NCBI GenBank assembly: GCA_910585815.1
Contig: CAJUFJ010000048.1
Location: 1-28,784 of the forward strand
From: an uncultured Oscillospiraceae bacterium
Lineage (GTDB): Bacteria > Bacillota > Clostridia > Oscillospirales > Oscillospiraceae
DNA length: 28,784 bases
Direction of reading: 5' to 3'
The translations under genes were made by a program, and so were the position numbers. Every line of letters begins with the position of its first letter. The first letter of the stretch is position 1. Under the pieces are notes generated by a model, which had not been told where the DNA came from, made no database searches, and worked only from the letters and a program-made list of their open reading frames with translations. This document shows positions 8,525 to 14,252 of the stretch, in pieces.

Positions 8525-9796
8525 TTATTTGCGAATCTTCCGGGCCTCCAGATAGAAACGCTTGTCGTGGGCCTCCCCCATGGAGAAGGTCTTCCGGGGC
8601 AGCACCCCATCGTGGATCACAGTGGGGAACAGCTCCTCCTTGCCCATGGCGGGCAGCAGGAAGGCGATGGCGTCCTCCCGTTCCTCGGCCAGCTGTCTGG
8701 CCTCGTCCGCGCCGTGGATGTAGTCCACCCGTGCCCTGGGGTGGGCGGCTATGTAGTCGTCCAAAAAGTTCTGGAGGGTGCCCACCGGCAGCTGGGCGGA
8801 GGGCTCACCCACCGTCACCTCGCCCTGGCTCCAGCGGTTGATGACAAAGGACAGGACGTGTCCCTTCCCCCTGCCCTGGGTGGCGGAGGGGTAATGGTGC
8901 ATCAGCGCGTCCAGCAGTTCCTCCGGCTTCACGCCGAAGGCCACCCGGTGGATGGGCTCAAACTCTAGGCTGTCGTCGTGGAGGTTGACCAGCTCACACA
9001 GGGCATACCGGGAGGGCAGCCCGGGCCACTGGCCGGGGTCAGTAAGGCCCTTCCGCCGCTCGTAGCACGCCTTGGCGGTGGCCAGGGAGTGGTTGCCGTC
9101 GCCCACGGCCAGGAGCAGGCCGCCCCGCTCCCCGTCGGACTGGACCTTCATGGCCTGGAGGGTCCGGGCCACATGCTCCACCTGGGCCCGGGTGAGCTTC
9201 CAGCCCTTCACATGGCCCCCGCGCTCCATCAGGTCGAAGTCGTAGAGCAGCTCCATCTCCCCGGTCTGGGCGGCCAGGGGCTCGATAAGGGTCTTGCCCG
9301 GGTCGTCGGCCAGCAGCATGGCATGGGGCAGCTCAATGGGGGCGTTTTTCCGCACCGCCACCCGGGGCGGAATGCGGGCCATCACAGTGCCCTCGGTGGC
9401 CCGGATGGCGGAGGCCGCCCCGGGCTCGTAGTCGTATTGCTCCAGGTCGGCCATGCCCACCAGCCCCCGGCGGACCTTTCCCGAATCCAGGGTGCGCTCC
9501 ACATAAAACAGCGCGTCAGGGTAGTCCTGAAAACGGCCCTCCCGCAGGTAGCGGCTCATGGTGTTGTTGACCTCCATGATGTCGGTCTCCACGCTGGGGC
9601 CCTCCAGGCAGCTCTCGGGCAGGATCAGCCGCAGGGCGGAGGGGGCCCGACCCACCCGGTCCTCCACCCGCTGCCAGTACTCGGGCCGGGAGGTGTACTG
9701 GTCGCAGGCCACCACCGACCACAGGGACAGGTCGCAGTCCCGGGGCAGCAGGATATCCGCCGGTTTAAACGGCAGACCTTCAAAAATATCGTTCAT
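8525..9796 (-). CDS. DUF1015 family protein (COG4198)
   Basis: The product has 423 residues from the ATG at 9796 (MNDIFEGLPFKPADILLPRD). A GTG nine bases further out would overlap the preceding gene but has no room for a ribosome site, while GAGGAG lies 8 bases before the ATG. DUF1015 hallmarks are the N-terminal KPADILLP, and GDGNHSLATAK near 240. The biochemical role is not established. In Clostridia I recall this family encoded near serA and serC, which suggests a link to serine or phosphoserine metabolism. Here it lies in one run with a ThrH-type phosphoserine phosphatase homologue, which supports that link. It is cytoplasmic by appearance. Gaps to its neighbours are 5 and 36 bases. Confidence 0.88.
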   Translation of the reverse strand: MNDIFEGLPFKPADILLPRDCDLSLWSVVACDQYTSRPEYWQRVEDRVGRAPSALRLILPESCLEGPSVETDIMEVNNTMSRYLREGRFQDYPDALFYVERTLDSGKVRRGLVGMADLEQYDYEPGAASAIRATEGTVMARIPPRVAVRKNAPIELPHAMLLADDPGKTLIEPLAAQTGEMELLYDFDLMERGGHVKGWKLTRAQVEHVARTLQAMKVQSDGERGGLLLAVGDGNHSLATAKACYERRKGLTDPGQWPGLPSRYALCELVNLHDDSLEFEPIHRVAFGVKPEELLDALMHHYPSATQGRGKGHVLSFVINRWSQGEVTVGEPSAQLPVGTLQNFLDDYIAAHPRARVDYIHGADEARQLAEEREDAIAFLLPAMGKEELFPTVIHDGVLPRKTFSMGEAHDKRFYLEARKIRK

Positions 9797-9801
9797 GGAG
9801 G

Positions 9802-10029
9802 TCACTCCTCTTTCTTTTGCTCTAACAGCTTATCCAGTTTTTTCTCCGCATTGTCCAGCCGGACCGTGAGCTTCTGATAGGCCACAACAAAGGCCGTAAC
9901 AATACCCGCCAGCAGGAGGAAGCCGCCCACAAGGTAGGCCATTTCTCCAATCAGCATCCCAAGCCAGCCCAACAGTACCACAGCGGGGATGGTGCAGAGG
10001 AACATAATCAGCAGTACAATCCAGAACAT
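9802..10029 (-). CDS. Small membrane protein with C-terminal coiled coil
   Basis: The product has 75 residues: two hydrophobic helices (about 2-22 and 28-50) and a charged tail, RLDNAEKKLDKLLEQKKEE, likely to form a short coiled coil in the cytoplasm. AAAGGAG lies 7 bases before the ATG. The gene sits 21 bases after thrH and 5 bases before the DUF1015 start, so it is part of the same transcript. I recognise no family. Small two-helix proteins of this sort often act as membrane anchors or scaffolds, but nothing here shows a partner. Confidence 0.75.
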   Translation of the reverse strand: MFWIVLLIMFLCTIPAVVLLGWLGMLIGEMAYLVGGFLLLAGIVTAFVVAYQKLTVRLDNAEKKLDKLLEQKKEE

Positions 10030-10050
10030 GGAGGCGCTCCTTTCTGAGCG

Positions 10051-10653
10051 TCAGTTCAACGCTCCCTCGATGGCGGAGAGCAGCTCGCCGAACTCCTCAA
10101 AGGCGGGCAGCTCGGGGTGGGCGGCCTTGATGGCCTCGGTGGACTTGAACAGGAAGCCCGCCTTGCTGGCCTGAATCATGGCCAGGTCGTTGAAGCTGTC
10201 CCCGGCGGCGATGGTCTCGTAGCCGATGGACTGCAAAGCCTTCACGGTGGTCAGCTTGGACTTCTCGCACCGCATCTTATAGCCGGTGATGGCCCCGTTT
10301 TCCCCCACCTCCAGGGTGTTGCAGAAGATGGTGGGCCAGTTCAGCTTCTCCATCAGGGGCTTGGCGAACTGCTCAAAGGTGTCGCTGAGGATCAGCACCT
10401 GGGTCTCGGTGCGCAGCTTGTCCAGAAATTCCTTCGCCCCGGGCAGGGGGTCGATCTTGGCAATCACCGCCTGGATTTCCTTCAGCCCCAGGCCGTGCTC
10501 CTTAAGGATGCCCAGCCGCCAGGTCATCAGTTTGTCGTAGTCGGGTTCGTCCCGGGTGGTGCGGCGCAGCTCAGGGATGCCGCTCTCCTCGGCAAAGGCG
10601 ATCCAGATCTCCGGAACCAGAACGCCCTCCATGTCTAAGCATACAATATTCAT
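10051..10653 (-). CDS. thrH: ThrH-type HAD phosphatase (phosphoserine phosphatase / homoserine phosphotransferase)
   Basis: From the ATG at 10653 (GGAG 6 bases upstream) the product has 200 residues, the normal ThrH length. It starts MNIVCLDMEGVLVPEIW: the HAD motif I is D-M-E-G, the variant typical of ThrH, instead of the common DxD. Motif II is in LILSDTF, motif III is a Lys in CEKSKLTTV, and motif IV is AAGDSFNDLAM. The family removes phosphate from phosphoserine and can transfer it to homoserine, linking serine and threonine synthesis. It is the first gene of the run leading to the small membrane protein, DUF1015 and ispE. A longer frame to 10770 enters the upstream repeat and is not used. 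Confidence 0.9.
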   Translation of the reverse strand: MNIVCLDMEGVLVPEIWIAFAEESGIPELRRTTRDEPDYDKLMTWRLGILKEHGLGLKEIQAVIAKIDPLPGAKEFLDKLRTETQVLILSDTFEQFAKPLMEKLNWPTIFCNTLEVGENGAITGYKMRCEKSKLTTVKALQSIGYETIAAGDSFNDLAMIQASKAGFLFKSTEAIKAAHPELPAFEEFGELLSAIEGALN

Positions 10654-10673
10654 ATCTCTCCGTCCTTTCATTG

Positions 10674-10856
10674 TGTAGGGCGCGACCACTGGGCGCGCCG
10701 CGTAATTGCAGAAAGTGTTCCGTTCGCAGATTTTTATGTAGGGGCGGACATTGTCCGCCCGCGGGCGCACTTTGCACCCCTACAGAACATGCCAATTCAC
10801 GTAATCACAATAAGCAACATTTCCGCAGCGGCGCGCCGGGGTCGTCGCGCCCTACA
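10674..10856. repeat. Hairpin repeat with TGTAGGGCGCGAC ends (outer unit of a nest)
   Basis: The left end TGTAGGGCGCGAC at 10674 and the right end GTCGCGCCCTACA ending at 10856 are inverted copies, and GGGCGCGCC-type sequence follows inside each arm. The element fills the gap between thrH and the aminotransferase gene and stops 2 bases before the latter's stop codon. It encloses a smaller unit of the same family at 10737-10784. Confidence 0.75.
10737..10784. repeat. Inner TGTAGGGG hairpin repeat
   Basis: A 48-base unit runs from TGTAGGGGCG to CACCCCTACA. It holds two palindromes, GGCGGACATTGTCCGCC and GGGCGCACTTTGCACCC (the second imperfect). The same first palindrome occurs in the unit at 26966-26989. 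Confidence 0.8.
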
Positions 10857-10858
10857 GA

Positions 10859-12046
10859 TCAGCCCTCCCGTCCCTGCTTTCTCCGCAGGTTGGTTAAGAA
10901 ATTATCCATCCGGGCTACGGCCTCAGCGATATCCTTCATGGAGGCGGCGTAGCAGGCCCGGACAAAGCCCTCGCCCCCGGGGCCGAAGGCGGAGCCGGGG
11001 ATGACGGCCACCTTCTCCTCCAGGAGGAACTTTTCGCAGAACTCCTCGCTGGACAGGCCGGTGGAGCGGACGTCCGGGAACACGTAAAACGCCCCCTTGG
11101 GCTCGAAGCAGGTCAGGCCGATGCGGTTGAGGTTTTCCACCAGATACCGGCGGCGGCGGTCGTACTCCTCCCGCATGTGCTCGATATCCCCGTCTCCGTT
11201 GCGCATGGCCTCCACGGCGGCGTACTGGCTGGTGGTGGGGGCGGACATAATGCCGAACTGGTGCAGCTTGGTCATGGCGGCCACAATGGGCTTGGGGGCG
11301 CAGATATAGCCCATCCGCCAGCCTGTCATGGCATGGCTCTTGGAAAAGCCGTTGACCACCACCGTGCGGTCATACAGGTCGGTGAGGTTGGCCGGGGAGA
11401 CGTGGCGGCGGCCGTAGGTCAGCTCGGCATAAATTTCATCGGAGATCACCATGATGTCGGTGCCCCTCAGCACCTCTGCGATGGCCTCCAGGTCCTTGCG
11501 GTCCATGGTGCCCCCGGTGGGGTTGCAGGGGAAGGGCAGAATCAGCACCTTGGTCTTGTCGGTAATGGCAGAGCGCAGCTCCTCGGGGGTGAGACGGAAC
11601 TGATTTTCCGCCTTCAGCTCCAGATATTTGGGCACGCCCCCCGCCATCTCGGCCAGGGGTCCGTAGCAGACGAAGGAGGGGGTGGGGACAATCACTTCCT
11701 CCCCGGGGTTCACCAGCACCCGCAGAGCCAGGTCGATGGCCTCGCTGCCGCCCACGGTAACCAGAATCTGGCTGGCGTAGTCGTATTGCAGGTCAAACCG
11801 GCGGTTGAGGTAGGCGGCAATCTCCCGGCGCAGCTGGAGCATGCCGGCGTTGGAGGTGTATTTAGTGTGGCCCCGCTCCAGGGAGTAGATGCCCGCGTCC
11901 CGGATGTGCCAGGGGGTGACGAAATCGGGCTCGCCTATCCCTAAGGAGATGGCGTCGGTCATCTCCTCCAGGATATCGAAAAATTTCCGGATGCCGGAGG
12001 GCTTGATGTTCTGGATTTTCTCGTTGAGGATGTTGTCGTAATTCAT
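10859..12046 (-). CDS. Class I/II PLP-dependent aminotransferase
   Basis: The 395-residue product is a fold-type I aminotransferase. The PLP Lys is Lys236 in NGFSKSHAMTGWRMGY. Other cofactor residues are Asn175 in FPCNPTGG, Asp203 and Tyr206 in SDEIYAELTYG, and the substrate-carboxylate Arg near 369 in FVRACYA. It resembles the PatA/AspC-like group acting on aromatic, branched or aspartate-type amino acids; the substrate cannot be fixed from sequence. The ATG overlaps the stop of the Lrp-type regulator by 4 bases, so both are made from one message, and the regulator probably controls it in response to an amino acid. The gene ends beside a hairpin repeat that may serve as the transcript end. 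Confidence 0.93.
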   Translation of the reverse strand: MNYDNILNEKIQNIKPSGIRKFFDILEEMTDAISLGIGEPDFVTPWHIRDAGIYSLERGHTKYTSNAGMLQLRREIAAYLNRRFDLQYDYASQILVTVGGSEAIDLALRVLVNPGEEVIVPTPSFVCYGPLAEMAGGVPKYLELKAENQFRLTPEELRSAITDKTKVLILPFPCNPTGGTMDRKDLEAIAEVLRGTDIMVISDEIYAELTYGRRHVSPANLTDLYDRTVVVNGFSKSHAMTGWRMGYICAPKPIVAAMTKLHQFGIMSAPTTSQYAAVEAMRNGDGDIEHMREEYDRRRRYLVENLNRIGLTCFEPKGAFYVFPDVRSTGLSSEEFCEKFLLEEKVAVIPGSAFGPGGEGFVRACYAASMKDIAEAVARMDNFLTNLRRKQGREG

Positions 12047-12522
12047 ACGAAGATATACTCCCTTTCCTCCGGGTCCTGGGGGCGGAACACCAGATGCTTC
12101 TCTTTGTACTTTTTCAGGATAAAGTGGGTGGCCGTGCCGGTAACGCCCTGGATGGGGGCCAGCCGCTCGCCCACGAACTGGGCCACCTCCCGCAGGGTGC
12201 GGCCCGAGATGATAACGGTCAGGTCGAAGGAGCCGCTCATCAGATACATGCTCTCCACCTCGTCATACTGGTAGATGCGCTCAGCGATGCGGTCAAAGCC
12301 GTCCTTGGACTGGGGGGTGACGTTCACCTCGATCAGGGCGGTAACGGTCTCCCGGCGCACCCGGTCCCAGTCCACAATGGCCTGGTAGCCCAGGATGGTG
12401 CGGTCGTCCTCATATTTTTTAATGGCGGCCTTTGCCTCGTCCTCGCTCACCCCCGCGGCGGCGGCCAGCGCCGACACCGGCATGGTGCAGTCCTGCTCCA
12501 GCAGCTCCAGCAGTTTTTCCAT
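12043..12522 (-). CDS. Lrp/AsnC family transcriptional regulator
   Basis: The start is the ATG at 12522, with GGAGG 7 bases upstream, giving 159 residues. The N-terminal winged-helix part covers about 1-50 (VSALAAAAGVSEDEAKAAIK), followed by the linker GYQAIVDWDRV and the RAM ligand-binding, oligomerising domain (MYLMSGSFDLTVIISG with the usual G-x-x-D). Proteins of this family sense amino acids and control metabolism genes, often including their own operon. Coupling to the aminotransferase by a 4-base overlap points to local control of that enzyme. The stretch between the promoter and the start (12523-12564) has related half-sites around CGGTCAATCG and TTCGGTAG that could bind it. Confidence 0.93.
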   Translation of the reverse strand: MEKLLELLEQDCTMPVSALAAAAGVSEDEAKAAIKKYEDDRTILGYQAIVDWDRVRRETVTALIEVNVTPQSKDGFDRIAERIYQYDEVESMYLMSGSFDLTVIISGRTLREVAQFVGERLAPIQGVTGTATHFILKKYKEKHLVFRPQDPEEREYIFV

Positions 12523-12564
12523 GGTATTCCTCCTAATTATACGGTCAATCGTTCGGTAGTCTAT

Positions 12565-12593
12565 ATTATACACGCTGTTGTAGAGAAAAACAA
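12565..12593 (-). promoter_or_regulatory. Sigma-A promoter of the lrp-aminotransferase operon
   Basis: On the - strand, TTGTTT (12593-12588) and a perfect TATAAT (12570-12565) are 17 bases apart, giving a transcript start about 35 bases before the regulator's ATG. Confidence 0.75.
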
Positions 12594-12611
12594 TCCCAAA
12601 GATAAGGTAAG

Positions 12612-12637
12612 TCCCCGGTTTTCACCGGGGATTTCGT
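12612..12637. repeat. Orphan hairpin and left copy of a 21-bp direct repeat
   Basis: TCCCCGGT and ACCGGGGA (12612-12619, 12624-12631) form a hairpin between two divergent promoters, where no transcript needs to end. Bases 12617-12637 recur at 13734-13754 with one mismatch. Confidence 0.65.
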
Positions 12638-12657
12638 AACACTATGCAGCCAGCTTA

Positions 12658-12686
12658 TTGTACAAGCATTCGGTTTGTGATATGAT
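12658..12686 (+). promoter_or_regulatory. Sigma-A promoter of the BRCT-protein gene
   Basis: TTGTAC (12658-12663) and TATGAT (12681-12686) are 17 bases apart, about 58 bases before the start codon at 12745. Confidence 0.65.
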
Positions 12687-12744
12687 GGCCAAAACCCCTT
12701 TTCGCAAGATATAAAAATTCCAAAATTGAAAGGAGCCCACTGTC

Positions 12745-13677
12745 ATGCAAGGTAATTTTGACCTGATCCTGAGAGGAAAGAAAAAGGATATCGAGCGGTT
12801 TCGCGAGGTGTCTGGAATTATAAACCTGCCGGAGTTACCCGTCCATAATATACGGGAGCTGACCCTGAGCGGGGAATCCTTTTCCGAGAACTACGAGGAC
12901 GCGGTAGAGGACGATATTGTAGGATATTCCTTTGAATCTAGTGCCTCCCACAACATCAATGGTGAGGACAAGTGGGCCGAGGAAGTGAGCAAAGCGTTCC
13001 CGGAACTGGAGTTGCTGATGTATTTCACCTATCTGGACTATGAGGAAAGCGGCGATGCGGTGTATTCCGCCCCCGGCAGTCCGAAATGTACCCAGCTCTC
13101 CTGGACCCACAATGAACGCTATGAGGACCCCGGCGACATGGACGAGGATGAAATCGAGACAAAGCTTCAGGAGTACCGGGACCAGGGGTTGGCATGCGGC
13201 ACTTGTGTAGACGGTACGATTTACATTCTGGAAGGACACAATTGGGAGCGCAACAGCGGTCCAAAGGTGCCGAAGGAGACGCTGAATGAGCTTCTGGAGA
13301 AGAAAGGCTTCGATATCGGAACATCCCGCCGGTGGATGGCACAACGGCGCCGTGAGGAGGAGGAGAGGCTCCGGAGACTTCAGGAGGAAGTAGAGCTGTA
13401 TAAACCGCTGTGTCAGGAAACGGACGTACAGGTCCAGGGCAGCGGATTTGTGCTGGAGGGAAATTTTGCGCACTGCTATGGTTCCAAGATAAAAATAAAA
13501 GATCTGATTAAGGCCAAGGGCGGCCGCATCTCCCTGCTCCACAGTGGCAAGACCAAATATTTTGTGCTGGGCAGCCAAGGTGGCTATTCAGAGGAACGGA
13601 TCGAAAAAGCTAAGCTTTTCCAGGAGAAAGGGCTCATGTTTATCTCGGAGGATACATTATTCCTTTTCCTGGATTAA
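12745..13677 (+). CDS. Accessory protein with C-terminal BRCT-like domain
   Basis: The 310-residue protein (AAAGGAG 9 bases before the ATG) has three parts. Residues 1-170 begin FDLILRGKKKDIERF and contain WAEEVSKAFPELELLMYF, resembling the ferredoxin-like YubB/DUF1281-type domains of mobile elements; this is a weak match by eye. Residues 195-222 form a charged helix. Residues 234-309 look like a BRCT domain: FVLEGNF, AKGGRISLLHSGKTKYFVLG, then EERIEKAKLFQEKGLMFISE. BRCT domains bind phosphopeptides or DNA ends; in bacteria they are mostly in NAD-dependent ligase. A free-standing accessory BRCT protein is unusual. The gene stands alone, has its own promoter, is less GC-rich than its neighbours and is bracketed by 21-bp direct repeats. 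Its function is unknown. Confidence 0.8.
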   Translation: MQGNFDLILRGKKKDIERFREVSGIINLPELPVHNIRELTLSGESFSENYEDAVEDDIVGYSFESSASHNINGEDKWAEEVSKAFPELELLMYFTYLDYEESGDAVYSAPGSPKCTQLSWTHNERYEDPGDMDEDEIETKLQEYRDQGLACGTCVDGTIYILEGHNWERNSGPKVPKETLNELLEKKGFDIGTSRRWMAQRRREEEERLRRLQEEVELYKPLCQETDVQVQGSGFVLEGNFAHCYGSKIKIKDLIKAKGGRISLLHSGKTKYFVLGSQGGYSEERIEKAKLFQEKGLMFISEDTLFLFLD

Positions 13678-13699
13678 AAACCACACATAACGCAAGAAA

Positions 13700-13726
13700 A
13701 GGGGACGCGTTCAAGGCGCGTCCCCT
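13700..13726. terminator. Terminator between BRCT gene and XRE gene
   Basis: A 10-bp stem (AGGGGACGCG at 13700-13709 with its complement at 13717-13726) has AAAA at the left foot, so it is a good terminator for the - strand XRE gene. On the + strand, where the BRCT gene ends, the T tract is weak. Confidence 0.75.
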
Positions 13727-13733
13727 CTGCTAT

Positions 13734-13754
13734 GGTTTTCATCGGGGATTTCGT
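13734..13754. repeat. Right copy of the 21-bp direct repeat
   Basis: GGTTTTCATCGGGGATTTCG plus T matches 12617-12637 with a single C/T difference. It overlaps the end of the XRE gene, so part of it is coding. Confidence 0.7.
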
Positions 13755-13951
13755 GTGTTGCTCAAGCCAAGAATGTAATCTGTGCTGGTGTGATAATACT
13801 GCGCCAGCTTTATCAATGCCCAGACCGGAATCTCCCGGATTCCCTTTTCATAGCGGCGGTATACCTCCCGCTTGCAGGACAGCACTTCCGCAATTTCCGC
13901 CTGGGTTTTATCCGCGTCAATCCGCAGGTCCTCTAATCGCTGAAACTGCAT
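13739..13951 (-). CDS. Small XRE-family helix-turn-helix regulator
   Basis: The likely start is the ATG at 13951 (MQFQRLEDLRIDADKTQAEI), with a GGGGG stretch upstream; the frame extends to 13993 but that ATG lies inside an operator-like palindrome and has no ribosome site. The 70-residue protein is essentially one Cro/CI-type HTH: QAEIAEVLSCKREVYRRYEKG followed by IPVWALIKLAQYYHTSTDYI. Such single-domain proteins repress their own promoter and a divergent gene in phage remnants and small genetic switches. Two palindromes just upstream, about three helical turns apart, fit autorepression and control of the 59-residue protein across the gap. Confidence 0.88.
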   Translation of the reverse strand: MQFQRLEDLRIDADKTQAEIAEVLSCKREVYRRYEKGIREIPVWALIKLAQYYHTSTDYILGLSNTRNPR

Positions 13952-13972
13952 AGCGGCATCCCCCTTTGGGGT

Positions 13973-14026
13973 AATGCTACTATTTTGTAGCATTTTGGCT
14001 GGTGATATGCTACCATATAGTGGCTT
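13973..14026. promoter_or_regulatory. Two operator-like palindromes in the divergent XRE/59-aa promoter region
   Basis: AATGCTAC-6-GTAGCATT (13973-13994) is a perfect 8-bp inverted repeat. ATGCTAC-6-GTGGCTT (14007-14026) is an imperfect copy with the same 6-base spacer. Their centres are 33 bases apart, about three turns of DNA, so two dimers could bind on the same face. XRE binding is inferred. Confidence 0.65.
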
Positions 14027-14060
14027 GCATTTTTGAATTTTCAGAAAAGGCGGGATAACT

Positions 14061-14240
14061 ATGCCAGACTACAAAGAAATGTACCTGAAGCTTTTTCGTG
14101 CGTCCAATCAGGCTATCGAAATTCTGATTGCGGCCCAACAAGAGTGCGAGGAACTATACTGCGCTGCGGCAGATTCTGAAATACAGGTGCTGGATTTCAT
14201 GAATACAAAAAACAAGTCCCCGGACAAACCGGGGACTTGA
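14061..14240 (+). CDS. 59-residue helical protein divergent from the XRE regulator
   Basis: AAGGCGGG precedes the ATG at 14061. The translation begins MPDYKEMYLKLFRASNQAIE and continues with ILIAAQQECEELYC, a short amphipathic helix typical of the small YKEMYxKLF-type proteins found beside XRE regulators in clostridial accessory regions. The name of that family is not known to me. Its last residues (NKSPDKPGT) are encoded inside the terminator hairpin of the opposite-strand biotin-enzyme gene, so coding and terminator functions overlap. It is probably controlled by the XRE protein through the operators between them. Confidence 0.7.
   Translation: MPDYKEMYLKLFRASNQAIEILIAAQQECEELYCAAADSEIQVLDFMNTKNKSPDKPGT
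14207..14238 (-). terminator. Intrinsic terminator of the biotin-enzyme gene
   Basis: Read on the - strand: AAGTCCCCGG, a 5-base loop, CCGGGGACTT (14238-14214), then GTTTTTT (14213-14207). A strong 10-bp stem with a T tract follows the stop codon at 14253 closely. Confidence 0.85.
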
Positions 14241-14252
14241 AACTATTGAAGC

